Assembly (NCBI GenBank): GCA_964019335.1
Contig: OZ025691.1
Location: forward strand, 434,001 to 498,000
Reading direction: 5' to 3'
Source of the DNA: Diplonema japonicum
Lineage: Eukaryota > Euglenozoa > Diplonemea > Diplonemida > Diplonemidae
Length of the DNA: 64,000 nt
Numbering within the stretch: the first letter of the stretch is position 1; each line of letters begins with the position of its first letter. Of this stretch, positions 22,568 to 32,318 are shown piece after piece. Under the pieces are notes generated by a model. It was not told where the DNA came from and made no database searches. It worked only from the letters and a program-made list of their open reading frames with translations. Position numbers and translations under genes: made by a program.

Positions 22568-23035
22568 ATGTAGATTAGTAAGAATAAAATGAGGTGCTTT
22601 TTTTTTTTTAGTCTTTTTTATCCTTTCCTTCGCAGGTGGTTTTCTAGACCCCTTTTTTTATCTTTTTTTAAACTGCACGAGCGCAGAATCTTGGTTACCC
22701 GGGACGCCCCGGCTAGGGTTCACGCATTAAGGACACGACGCGGAACGCAGAAGAAGCTACTGCTCGGCCGAGGAGCGCCCCCTGTAATCAAGTAGGTAGT
22801 TCGTGCTTCATTGCACGCTTGACGCCACCTAGTGTTGCAATCAAAGCCCCATTTTTTTTTTGTAAAAACGAGTCTTTGATTTGTCTAAACAAAAGGGGAA
22901 CGTTGGCAACGTGTTTCGGGTTGACAAACTTCTCCAGGTTTTACCCGGCACATACAAACAACGGCCAGTTCCTCTTTTGAGGGGAAAATCAACACATCCC
23001 GTGCCATAACTTAAAACCCCCCTAGTGCGCACAAA

Positions 23036-23084
<49 letters not shown>

Positions 23085-23375
23085 AGTTCCAGAATAGTTT
23101 TATCCCTTCAAAAAAAAAAAAAGAAGGGGAAAAAAAAAAAGAGATACATATTTCTATTCATCAGGCTGAACGTAACCAAAAAACTAAACAACCAAAAAAA
23201 AGAAAAGAGAAAAAAAAAAAAAAAGAAAGGCTATAAGAAACATAGACCTTACTTTTTTTTCTTTTTTTTTTTTTCCAAAAAGAAAAAGAAAATGAAAGAG
23301 GAATAATTATTCCACCACGGGCCCTCCTGGTTCATGGTTGTTTGTTAAGTTTTTTTTTTTGGGGGCGGAACTAAC
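22568..23375 (+). other. Spacer upstream of the retroelement, with a 47-A run
   Basis: No supported gene. It includes an A run of about 47 (23037-23083), further A and T runs, and a perfect 14-bp palindrome GGAATAATTATTCC (23300-23313). The 22680-22860 part is free of homopolymers and contains small GC-rich inverted repeats (CTCGGCCGAG) but no tRNA or known RNA could be recognised. The 5' end of the retrotransposon lies somewhere in this stretch. Confidence 0.55.
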
Positions 23376-25058
23376 ATGAGCGAACATCAATCAGAGCAAT
23401 CAGCAAGCAAACCCGGCGCACCTCCAAGCGGTGCCCCTGGGACCGAGCAAAGCTCGGTGCAGACGCGCCGGGACGGGCAGGGCCCAAACTGGGCGGAGAG
23501 GGTGGGGAAGAAGGTGAGTGGCGGGACGGTGACGGTGCAGCGGCTGGTGGCGCCAAGGGAGGCGGCCAGCGGGAAAGGAGGGGAAAGGAAGAAGGCGCCG
23601 GTGAAGGGCGCAAAGGAGGAGGTCGCCTGCAGGGCCATCATGGCTGAGTGGGCGGCAGGAGACGAGGCATGGAAAGCGGCGAAGGAAGACCCGAGAAAGA
23701 GTGTGATGGCCTTTCTCGGCAAGGCGGGCCTGACGGGAGTGCACGTAGGGCCACACATGGAGAGGGAAGGCAAGAAGGGGGAATCTGTCATGGATTTCCT
23801 AATCTGGATGGCACCGGAACAGGAGGGGACCGCGCTAGGGAACGAGGACGGTCCCTGGAAGATCGAGAGGAGGGAAAGGGGGGCCTTGTGGATGTCCACA
23901 AGGCAGCACTGGCTGGCACAAAACGTACTTGGGGCAGTGATGACACGGATCACCCCCTCGGCGACACTGACGCTGAACGGCAAGGGATGGGGCCTGCAGG
24001 TCAGCGAGAGAAGGGAGGAAGTGCAGGAGTACCTCCTGAAGGAAGGCCTCGGGGTTGTCAGAAAGACCACCTACGACATCCGAGGTCTCCCGAAGGGCGC
24101 GGACACAACCACCATCGAGGAGGTTGTCAAAGAAGCAGGGTGGAAAGCGGTGGTCATCCGCACCATCCCGAAGCAGGGGGGCACAGTGGCTGTGTTGCAG
24201 GCGGAGGCACCCCCAAGTTTCGGGGAGATAAAATGGCAGGGAGGAACGGCGGAGGTGTGGGAGGCAGGGAAGCCGCCGCCGAAGGCAGTGCGAAAGCAGG
24301 AGGAGGAGAAGAGGACGGACCCCGCAGACCCGGAAGAGTACGCGGGGCGCACGTACACGAAGCGCCAGTTCCTGGCGCTATACGGGAAGACACACGGGCA
24401 GAAGGCGTGGGTCGAAGCTGGGAAGGTAGCACCTGAGCAACAGCACCCGCAGCAAGAAAAACAACAGCAACAAGGAAAGCAGCACACGCGGGAACAACAA
24501 CAGAAGGAGCAGCAGCAACTGCAAGGCCCTACGAAAAAAGAAGAGATGCTCGAACAGGAGGTGGTAGCTCTCAGAAAGGAAGTGCAAGAACTGAAGGCAA
24601 TGCTGGAGAAGCTCTCTGGGAAGCCAACAGAGAAGAAACGGAAGGTTGGAGGGAAGTCAACAAGGGAGACGACACCCCCCACACAATCGGCATCACGATC
24701 ACCATCACCGAAGCCGAGGATGAGATCCCCGTCTGGGGTGAGGATGTCGGTGGAGCCCGAGGAACAGGCCACGGCAGGATACGCGGCGGAGACGACGACC
24801 TCGAGGGCCAAGACGAAGTCGAGGGCGTCGTCGAAGTCGAAGAGCCGGAGCCTAGCGAGGGACACCGAGCGAAGGCGGAGGGAGAGGGACACGGACAGGC
24901 ACGCCCACATCTACCCAGACCGCGACGAGGGCGAGAAGAAGCAGGGGAGGTGGTGGTGCGACGGTTGCGAGAAGCAGCAGCCGAAGAAGCGGTACCAGCT
25001 TAGGTGCCAGGTTGACGGATGCAGCCGCAAGGTATGCCGCGCGTGCGTGAGGCGATGA
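23376..25058 (+). CDS. Retrotransposon ORF1, RRM-like RNA-binding protein with C-terminal zinc finger
   Basis: 560 aa from ATG 23376. The N-terminus is basic and Gly/Ala-rich. A middle domain (about 205-290) has an RRM-like pattern (YDIRGLPKGADTTTIEEV, then GGTVAVLQAEAPP). Next come a Gln-rich stretch, a short leucine coiled coil (VVALRKEVQELKAMLEKL), an RS-like Ser/Arg/Lys-rich region, and a C-terminal Cys cluster with spacing C-x2-C-x12-C-x4-C-x4-C-x2-C. This is the usual job sheet of LINE ORF1 proteins: binding and packaging the element RNA. Translation stops at a TGA (25056-25058) that is the only stop separating it from ORF2 in the same frame. Confidence 0.88.
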   Translation: MSEHQSEQSASKPGAPPSGAPGTEQSSVQTRRDGQGPNWAERVGKKVSGGTVTVQRLVAPREAASGKGGERKKAPVKGAKEEVACRAIMAEWAAGDEAWKAAKEDPRKSVMAFLGKAGLTGVHVGPHMEREGKKGESVMDFLIWMAPEQEGTALGNEDGPWKIERRERGALWMSTRQHWLAQNVLGAVMTRITPSATLTLNGKGWGLQVSERREEVQEYLLKEGLGVVRKTTYDIRGLPKGADTTTIEEVVKEAGWKAVVIRTIPKQGGTVAVLQAEAPPSFGEIKWQGGTAEVWEAGKPPPKAVRKQEEEKRTDPADPEEYAGRTYTKRQFLALYGKTHGQKAWVEAGKVAPEQQHPQQEKQQQQGKQHTREQQQKEQQQLQGPTKKEEMLEQEVVALRKEVQELKAMLEKLSGKPTEKKRKVGGKSTRETTPPTQSASRSPSPKPRMRSPSGVRMSVEPEEQATAGYAAETTTSRAKTKSRASSKSKSRSLARDTERRRRERDTDRHAHIYPDRDEGEKKQGRWWCDGCEKQQPKKRYQLRCQVDGCSRKVCRACVRR

Positions 25059-25139
25059 AACGCAGGAGCATGGAGGGGCGGCGGGAGGACAGAGGGAACG
25101 GAGAGGCAACTCCTGCGAAGCACAGCCGAACAGCTGCTC

Positions 25140-28100
25140 ATGAGATACATGCCAGTGGAAGGGGACGGAAATTGCCAGTTCGCTGCAATTGCTAGGGCGC
25201 GAGGAGCAGGGAACGCCAGCACAGTACGCGCACAGGCAGCAGAGTACATCGCGACGAACCCGGAGTTTTACAAAGAAGCAAGGAAACACTCCCTTTCTCT
25301 CAGAAGGATTGAGCATGACGGAGAGTGGGGGGACTACTACACCCTCGGAGCGGCAGGATGGGCAACCCAGACATGTATCTGGATCCTCCACAAAAAGAGA
25401 ATGGTGCGAGCCACGAAGCCAGACGGGGCGAAGCAGACGATTATAGTTGCTTACGACTCCCAGCACTACGACGCTGTACTCGCGCCGCTACACATGATGG
25501 ATTGGTTGGGCAAGACGGAGGCCACGGTAGTGCAGATGGAGGACCTGCTGAAGGTGGCACTTGGTACTCGGAACAAGAAGGCTACAGCACCTGGCCAGAC
25601 TTCGACTCTACAACAACGGGGAAATCTACCCGGCCCTGAACGAAGGGGTGTCCTGACCACTGGGACGGGGGCGAGTCAGGGGCGCCATACCCCCTATGAG
25701 AAGGCTGGTAACCGCACACTTAAAGTCCTAAGTAGTGAGGGTGAACAAACAGGCAGTACCAAGAAGCCACCGACACAGGTTTTCCATCTCGCAACTGCAA
25801 ATGTAGCGTCTCTGAGGAACAGGCTGGAAAGCGTCATGCAGCTCGACGTCGACGTGATCTGCCTACAAGAGACTGCACTTACGGCAGCAGGACAGAAAGA
25901 GGTGGCACACGCAATGAAATCCGCGACAGAGAAGAACAAGAAGCGAAAATACAGACCTATGTGGGCAGACCCGCAACAGGGAAGGATCAAGGAAGGTCTG
26001 ATATCTATAGATATCGCAAGACGAGGAGGCCTGGCGACTTTTGTACGCGAGCCACGAACAGCTCTGGGAACATCACTCGAGAGGGATGACGCTAAGCAAG
26101 ACATCAACAGTAGGTGGCAACACACAAGGGTCAGCATAGACGGGGAAAATATGTGGCTGCACATCATCACCGTGTACTGCCCAGCAGGGGAGGGAGAGGA
26201 ACCAAGGAGGCAACGAGAACGACTCTTGCAGCACGTCCTCAGGAAGAAGGCGATGGAGCTCGGGAACGTCCCCGTGATTGTGGCAGGCGACCTCAACACG
26301 GACGAGAAAAGATCGTATGAGCTTCGTCACGCGCTGATGAACGGATGGACTGATGCGGCAGGAGCATGCGCAGCGGGAAAAGGAGAAGACCCGATGCCAA
26401 CCTTCACTCGGAAGAACTGTGCATCGAGGATCGACTACATCCTCCTGAACGCTTTCGCAGCACAGGCGCTACAGGGCTGCAGAACAAGCAGGGATGTAAA
26501 GGGGGCGGACCATATGACTCTGACGGTAGAGCTGAGACTTGCGAGATTCCAGCAGACTGTGAAGAGATACATGATACCCCGAGAAATCCCAGGAGGCGTG
26601 GAACCAGCAGAAGAAGAGGGGAGTAAGGCACTCCAGGAGAGCAATTTCAGGGAACACATGCGAAAAGACCCGGAGGCGGCGTACCTCGCGCTAGCTGAGG
26701 CGAGCGAGAAGATACTTCTGGGGGACGAGACCGTCGGCACGGCACCTTATAGGGGCCGCGGCAAGGTGAGACAACCGCAACAGAGACAACTATGTGCACC
26801 AACAACAACTGGCTCGTGTGGGGCAGCGTCGATCATGCAAGTACGGCTGGAGAAAATGCGAGGCAGGCTGAGAGCCATTCAGACGCAGCTCAACATGTTG
26901 CAGAAAAGAGGAGGAGGGCAGCTCAGTAAGGTTACGGTGAACACAATCCACAACCTGAACGGGGAGCTCGAACACACGCGCGTGAAGTGCCTACCCATTG
27001 ACCCGACGCAGGCCAACATCGAGGACATGGTGGCGGATGCAGAGATCATGTCAGAGGCGGTGGAGAGACGCGAACGGGAGATGGTGAAGGAACAGCGCAC
27101 GGCAAGGCACAGGAGCTACCTTGACTCAGTCGAACAAGGAAAAGAGACGAAGGAGCTCGTGGACAGCGCGAAAGGAATCGAGGACAAGCGGGGGACAGCA
27201 ACTGTGGAGATGGAAAAGGACACGATTGCAAACCCGCAGGAATTGGACAGGACAATGAGGGAACATTGGGAACATGTCTTTGCGAAATACAGAGACAAGC
27301 CCCAGCCCGCGTACGCAACATTCGAGAAGGAGTACGGTGCGTACATCGAAAAAAGAGACATGGTGTGGACACCGATCACTGGGATACGCCTGAAGCAGGT
27401 GCTGAAGAAAAAGACGGCCAGAAGCGCAGCGGGGGTAGACGGCTGGCGGATGGCAGAGCTACGAAGGCTACCAGTATCCATATTGGACGCATGGGCTGTT
27501 TTCCTCAATGAGGTAGAGGAGACAGGAAAATGGCCGGAGTCGGCGTTGACAGCTCTGGTGACCCTTATCCCGAAGACCAAGAACGCAGGACCACTCGAGC
27601 ATCGGCCCATAACAGTCACGTCGGCAGTGTACAGATTATGGGCGTGCACAAGGCTTGGTGATATTCTCGAATGGCAAGAATCCTGGATCCACAAAACTCA
27701 ACACGGGTTTAGGGCCAGACATGGGACAGAGGACGTTCTCATGGACATCTGCACCAGGATAGAGGAAGCAGCGATGGACAAGACACCGTTGTTGGGTGTC
27801 GCACTAGACTTCGCCAAGTGTTTTGACACAGTTCCACAACAACTGGTGCTGAAGCTGATGGAACGGATGGGAATGGACAAAGGTATCCTGAGAGCGTTAG
27901 AAGGGATGTACAAGGGTCTCAGAAGGAGATTCAGATACGCGACAGGAGTAGGCGAGGAGTTCACAACCACAAACGGAATCCTACAAGGGTGCCCGATCTC
28001 CATCATCATGATCAACGCTCTACTAGCGGTCTTGATGAGGAGTGTGGAGGAACGAACGGGAGCGGAGACTCTGTCGTATGCGGACGACGCATACCTGTTG

Positions 28101-29981
28101 GCGAAACTAGCAGAAGTACTACAAAAAGCCACGGACAGTGCATCCGCATTCTGCGACATAGTTGGCATGGAGCTCAACACGAAGAAGTCCGAAGTGTTCG
28201 CAGCAGGAGCGAAGGCACCAGGGATAGAGGTAGCAGGAAGGCAGCTGCGGTCCACGAACAAGATCAAGGTCCTGGGGGCGAGGATACGCACGGATGGTCA
28301 GACGCAGACGGACAACACCAGGGCCAGGGCGGCGGGCGACACGCTACGGAGGCTCGCGACCACTCAGCTCTCTTTCTGGCAGAAAGCGGAAGTCCTGCGA
28401 ACAACGGTGCTACCCAGCTGTCTGTATGATGTTGCATTCGCGCCGCCGTCGGAAGGATACCTCAAATCGCTCACATCAACCGCGACATACGCCTTGTGGG
28501 GACCGAGGTACAGAACAAGATCACCAGCGGCGGTGCTGTCAAACCTGTTCAGCGGACACACACACGACCCAGAGGTAGCAGCGCCCTACAGAGCACTAGC
28601 AGCCATATACAGAACGAGACGAAAATTGGGAGAGGTGTGGGAGCGGTGCCAGAGACTTGCCAAAGGGTACCAAGACCCGACAAGAACGACACCTTTGGGC
28701 CCGATAGGCAACGCGATGAAGCGGTGGCTCCCGAAGATCAGCACAAACTGGGGGCAGTTCACCGAAATGCTAGCTGAGAACAAGGACAAATTCGCACATG
28801 TAGTGCGAGAAAAGCTAAGGTCGGGACGTGCGGAACACATACAGGACAGAAGACGCTCGATGGAGGGGTTAGACCGGGGCGCAGACCCACGCACGAACGA
28901 CCTGTGGCGAGAGCTGATGAGACTCGGACCACAAGGAGCAATGGCAGCGAGAGACCTCCGGAGGATCGTGGCGGGAGGGGTTTTCTACACCCACCCAAAG
29001 GCGTGGTACCAGGACAAAATCACCAGACGGGTACCACCCCCAGAGGGCGAGCAGAGCGAAAGCGAGGACAGCTCGGAAGAGGAAGGGGACGAGACACACG
29101 AGCGTGTGAACAAGAGACCAACAACAGACGAAGTCACATGCGACGCGTGCGGTGCGGAGGAGGACGAGAGCAACATGCTGCGACACGCATTATGGGAATG
29201 CAGTGTGGCGAAGGAGGTGCAACAGAAGGAAGTACATGCAGAAGTAGTGGCCAGCAAGACGGAAATGCCAATCTGCATGCAGCTACATGGAACGCTCCCG
29301 CGTGGTCACCGAACACACCAACACCGGCTGAGGAAGACGCAATACTACCTGCTGGAAGTGGTGGCAAAACGGGACCAGCTTCTCCAGGACAAGAGAAAGC
29401 TAGAAACGTACACGACGCACCCCTGGGAACAGGTAACGGAAGGAAACGCTCATGCGCCACCTGAATGGAAGGAGCTGAGGAAGCATGTGAGCGGGAGCCT
29501 GATGATGAAGCACGGTGAAGACATCGTCAAGTGGCTCAAAAAGCTGAAGTGGTACGATGGACCGAGGAAGACGACAGTCACCACAATGGAACTCGTACTA
29601 GACTTCGAGAACACGCTGGGCGTCGAGCCGATCACGGGGAAGAAGGGTGATCTAGACATGATACAGAAGAAAGCGCGGAGTTTCCACGGCCTCCTGGAAA
29701 GAATCCAAGAGGGGTGGGACACAGCACGCATACAGAAGAAGGTCAGAGGCAAACGGATCTTCCCAGCGGAGAGCCAGAAGAACCACGCGCTTAGAACCAT
29801 AGGTGCGAAGAAGAGTCTGGGATGGAACAGAAGGCCAGTTTTTGCATCAGAGAAAACCAAGAAGGACCTTAAGAAACTGGGCAGAAAGTGGCAAGAAGAA
29901 AGGGAGGATACTTTGAGGAAGGCAACACAGCCAAAAAAGAAAGAAAGGCCGAGGCCCCAGAAGGGAGAAAGGGGTAGATAA
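25140..29981 (+). CDS. Retrotransposon ORF2: OTU protease - AP endonuclease - reverse transcriptase
   Basis: 1,613 aa from ATG 25140. Residues 1-120 form an OTU cysteine protease: GDGNCQFAAI with Asp9 and Cys12, and SQHYDAVL with His109, the expected catalytic set. The AP endonuclease follows (about 215-470) with VICLQET, AGDLNTDE, SRIDYIL and GADHMT. The reverse transcriptase (about 740-1010) has RSAAGVDGW, LIPKTKN..HRPI, GVALDFAKCFDTV, GILQGCPIS, YADD (about residue 979) and the GMELNTKKSE and KVLGARI motifs. A C-x2-C-x11-H-x4-C finger lies near residue 1334, followed by a basic tail. The element makes and integrates its own cDNA; the OTU part may process the protein or remove ubiquitin. 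All catalytic motifs are intact. Confidence 0.93.
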   Translation: MRYMPVEGDGNCQFAAIARARGAGNASTVRAQAAEYIATNPEFYKEARKHSLSLRRIEHDGEWGDYYTLGAAGWATQTCIWILHKKRMVRATKPDGAKQTIIVAYDSQHYDAVLAPLHMMDWLGKTEATVVQMEDLLKVALGTRNKKATAPGQTSTLQQRGNLPGPERRGVLTTGTGASQGRHTPYEKAGNRTLKVLSSEGEQTGSTKKPPTQVFHLATANVASLRNRLESVMQLDVDVICLQETALTAAGQKEVAHAMKSATEKNKKRKYRPMWADPQQGRIKEGLISIDIARRGGLATFVREPRTALGTSLERDDAKQDINSRWQHTRVSIDGENMWLHIITVYCPAGEGEEPRRQRERLLQHVLRKKAMELGNVPVIVAGDLNTDEKRSYELRHALMNGWTDAAGACAAGKGEDPMPTFTRKNCASRIDYILLNAFAAQALQGCRTSRDVKGADHMTLTVELRLARFQQTVKRYMIPREIPGGVEPAEEEGSKALQESNFREHMRKDPEAAYLALAEASEKILLGDETVGTAPYRGRGKVRQPQQRQLCAPTTTGSCGAASIMQVRLEKMRGRLRAIQTQLNMLQKRGGGQLSKVTVNTIHNLNGELEHTRVKCLPIDPTQANIEDMVADAEIMSEAVERREREMVKEQRTARHRSYLDSVEQGKETKELVDSAKGIEDKRGTATVEMEKDTIANPQELDRTMREHWEHVFAKYRDKPQPAYATFEKEYGAYIEKRDMVWTPITGIRLKQVLKKKTARSAAGVDGWRMAELRRLPVSILDAWAVFLNEVEETGKWPESALTALVTLIPKTKNAGPLEHRPITVTSAVYRLWACTRLGDILEWQESWIHKTQHGFRARHGTEDVLMDICTRIEEAAMDKTPLLGVALDFAKCFDTVPQQLVLKLMERMGMDKGILRALEGMYKGLRRRFRYATGVGEEFTTTNGILQGCPISIIMINALLAVLMRSVEERTGAETLSYADDAYLLAKLAEVLQKATDSASAFCDIVGMELNTKKSEVFAAGAKAPGIEVAGRQLRSTNKIKVLGARIRTDGQTQTDNTRARAAGDTLRRLATTQLSFWQKAEVLRTTVLPSCLYDVAFAPPSEGYLKSLTSTATYALWGPRYRTRSPAAVLSNLFSGHTHDPEVAAPYRALAAIYRTRRKLGEVWERCQRLAKGYQDPTRTTPLGPIGNAMKRWLPKISTNWGQFTEMLAENKDKFAHVVREKLRSGRAEHIQDRRRSMEGLDRGADPRTNDLWRELMRLGPQGAMAARDLRRIVAGGVFYTHPKAWYQDKITRRVPPPEGEQSESEDSSEEEGDETHERVNKRPTTDEVTCDACGAEEDESNMLRHALWECSVAKEVQQKEVHAEVVASKTEMPICMQLHGTLPRGHRTHQHRLRKTQYYLLEVVAKRDQLLQDKRKLETYTTHPWEQVTEGNAHAPPEWKELRKHVSGSLMMKHGEDIVKWLKKLKWYDGPRKTTVTTMELVLDFENTLGVEPITGKKGDLDMIQKKARSFHGLLERIQEGWDTARIQKKVRGKRIFPAESQKNHALRTIGAKKSLGWNRRPVFASEKTKKDLKKLGRKWQEEREDTLRKATQPKKKERPRPQKGERGR

Positions 29982-29998
29982 GTAGAGACAAGGGGGAC

Positions 29999-30014
29999 GT
30001 TCCAAAACAGGAAC
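29999..30014 (+). other. 3' UTR hairpin of the retrotransposon
   Basis: GTTCC-AAAACA-GGAAC forms a 5-bp stem with a 6-nt loop just before the terminal T tract. Such a structure could be a recognition site for the element's own reverse transcriptase; that role is inference. Confidence 0.35.
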
Positions 30015-30031
30015 CTCCTTTATCTCATCTC

Positions 30032-31223
30032 TTTTTTTTTTTTTTTTTTTTTATTGTCTTCTATATATATTTTTTTTTCTTTGAAAAAATCAAAACAATA
30101 GTGGGAAGCACTTCACATCGAAAAAAAAGACTTCAAAAAGACTTGTTTTCTCGCCCAGATGCCGTCCATCTCTTCGCGAAGATCACAACTGTGAATTTCT
30201 AAAGTGAATGTCAGCAGCTTTCTCTTTGCCGGTGCTTAAAAGAGTAGTTTGGGCAAACGTATTTCCTTTTTTTTTTTTTTTTTTTCCTCATTTTTTTATT
30301 TTTTTTGAATGAATTCTTAACCCAAGCAAAAAGGAAAAAAAAAAAAAAAAGAAAAAAAGGAAAAGGGAGTGTTTGTTCAAAAACAAAAAAAAGAATGTCA
30401 AACCAAAAAAAAAAAAAATCCTCACAGGAAGAAAAATGAAAATCTTCTTTCGGAAGAAGAAAGAAAAAAGATTCTTTTTTTTTGTGAGAGGCAGGAGGGG
30501 GAGGGCCCCCCCAACCTTTTCTTTTTACCACCCTTATCCTTTTAGAACTCGCTTTCTTCACTTCAGCCCCCCCCCCCCCCCCCCCCCTTCCCCCTTTTTT
30601 GTTGTTTTTTCGCATCTTGGAATTTTCAGGTGCGTGTGTCTTCATTATTATTATGTCTTGGCAGGATAGTTATTGAGGACCTCTAGGGGCAGGGGAGCAG
30701 GTGATCGCGACACCTGAAATAAAACTTACGGTAAAAATAGGCTTTAGTTATTAGGTATCAATATTGAAATCAGTACCAGAGTTCACTCTGCGGCCTGTAG
30801 TTCAACCTGTTTAAGTTATTTCACGAGAGGCAGGTGAAACTAACATCACTCGTTCAGCTATGGGATCGCGAGCATCCGAGCCATCTGATTTTTTATATAG
30901 ATAAAACCTTTTCTTTTTCTTTTTTTCTTCTCTTCTCTCTCTCGCCCGTTTTTGTTGTGGTAAAACACAAGTAAAATACAAAGCTTTCTTTTTTTTTTTT
31001 TTTTTAAAAAGAAAATTGTTATTGCAAAGAAAAAAAAAAAAAAAGAGTAAGAGGCAGCTTTGTTCCGTTTTTATCCCTGCTGTAGGTGGACGACTGGCAC
31101 CAGCCGACTCTTTTTTTTTTTTTTTTTTTTTTCCCGCCCCTTTGTACATCTCTTCTCCTCGCCCCCCGTATTTTTTATTCACATCGGCTTAAAAAAAAAA
31201 AAAAAAAAAAAAAAAAGCTCTTG

Positions 31224-31259
<36 letters not shown>

Positions 31260-31262
31260 AAA
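30032..31262 (+). other. Spacer with homopolymers and one non-repetitive island
   Basis: Holds T, A and C runs and ends in two A runs (25 and about 31) directly before the next start. A 250-bp island at about 30640-30890 is nearly free of homopolymers and has no ORF; it contains a CAGGTG/CACCTG hairpin near 30700 and, on the minus strand, a TATATAAAA sequence. No known RNA could be recognised in it. Confidence 0.5.
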
Positions 31263-31679
31263 ATGATGAAAAGGTCAGTTTGCCGCTTCGCCACAGCCAG
31301 GCTCGATTCCGCGAAGTTGTTCAAAGAGATCAACCAAGAGCCTATGGTGGGCTGGAGGAGCAAGTACCAGCAGGAACTGTCCCCCGATGTGGAAGCTCAG
31401 AAGGTTGCAGTGCACAATCACAAGACCCACGAATATGGCGAGGGCTACGACGAGTTGAACGCAAACAACTTTCCCTACCCCCTCATGTATGGGACATGCT
31501 TCATTCTCTACTACTTGTGCGCGGTGGTAGGTTACTTTGTTGACATTAACGATGCACCAGACACTGAAAACCCCGTGAGGACCTTCTCTCCAAAGAACCC
31601 TGATGGAACCACCATCTTCCGAAAGGACCCTGAGACCCCCAGCGCTCTCTTCTCCAGCATGCTTGTTGTCAAGGAATAG
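31263..31679 (+). CDS. Small single-TM protein, possibly mitochondrial
   Basis: 138 aa from the first of two adjacent ATGs after an A-rich leader. The N-terminus (MMKRSVCRFATARLDSAKLF) is basic, lacks acids for 14 residues and could be a mitochondrial targeting sequence. One hydrophobic segment (MYGTCFILYYLCAVVGYFV, about 76-94) follows, then a hydrophilic tail. The size and layout resemble accessory subunits of respiratory complexes or of mitochondrial translocases. No specific family was recognised, so the mitochondrial assignment is inference. Confidence 0.65.
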   Translation: MMKRSVCRFATARLDSAKLFKEINQEPMVGWRSKYQQELSPDVEAQKVAVHNHKTHEYGEGYDELNANNFPYPLMYGTCFILYYLCAVVGYFVDINDAPDTENPVRTFSPKNPDGTTIFRKDPETPSALFSSMLVVKE

Positions 31680-31730
31680 AATTGTTTTCCCCTCTTTTTT
31701 TATTTTATTTTTTTTTTTTTCTGCCAAGGG

Positions 31731-31763
<33 letters not shown>

Positions 31764-32287
31764 GGGAACAAAAAAGAATTCTTTGTAGAGTTGCGGGTAA
31801 ATATAAAAAAAAGAAAAAAAAAAGAGGGGAAAACATTCTCAGGTGATAAAAAAAAAAAAAAAAAAAAAGAGTGAGAGGAAAAACGCTCTCTTGCTGATAT
31901 GGTGGTTGCCAAAAAGAAAAAGAAATAAAAGGGGGATAGATGACTGGTGTGGTTTTTCTTTTTTCTCTTTTTCTTTCTTCTTTTTTTTTCTTGCTTCGAT
32001 TCAACTTAGAATTGAAGGGGAGAGGAAAAAGAAAAAAAGAAAAAAGAATGAGGAAACAAAAAGAAAAGGAAACAACAAAACAAAACTTTTTTATGAGTGA
32101 AAGCCTTTTCATTTTTCAAGTATAATCTATTACGTTCTCTTTATCTCTCTCTACGCCTCCGTATACCTTTCAAAAGCTAAACTATCTCATTCCTTTCTCT
32201 CTCTCTCTTTCTCTCCCTCTCAGTTTTTTCTTTTTTTTTTTTTTTTTTTTGCCCTGTTTTTCGACAAAGATTTATTTTTGCTACTTC

Positions 32288-32318
<31 letters not shown>

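Larger units (their letters stand above)
23376..30031 (+). mobile_element. Non-LTR (LINE) retrotransposon with OTU, AP-endonuclease and RT
   Basis: Two long ORFs in the same frame encode a nucleic-acid-binding ORF1 protein and an ORF2 with OTU protease, AP endonuclease, reverse transcriptase and a CCHC-like finger. Both ORFs are intact over 6.6 kb without introns, in contrast to the intron-rich host genes, so the copy may be young. After ORF2 comes a short 3' UTR with a GTTCC/GGAAC hairpin (29999-30014) and then a run of about 22 T. Outer limits are estimates: no clear target-site duplication could be found by eye because both flanks are homopolymer-rich. Confidence 0.9.

Noticed and set aside
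22589-22795. 68-aa ORF beginning with a Phe run
   Set aside because: Its start lies in a T tract and the rest shows no domain or neighbouring acceptor; the segment is reported only as non-coding.
23387-24910. Long minus-strand ORFs opposite retrotransposon ORF1
   Set aside because: They mirror the compositionally biased, purine-rich + strand coding sequence and contain no recognisable domain; ORF1 on + has clear features.
25056-25058. TGA reassigned as a sense codon in this genome
   Set aside because: TGA ends several well-supported genes here (for example the helicase, FGAM synthase and LicD-type genes), so the code looks standard and any readthrough would be specific to the element.
30780-30900. 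tRNA or snRNA on the minus strand
   Set aside because: No cloverleaf, no T-loop GGTTCGA box and no recognisable Sm or U6-like sequence could be found by eye.
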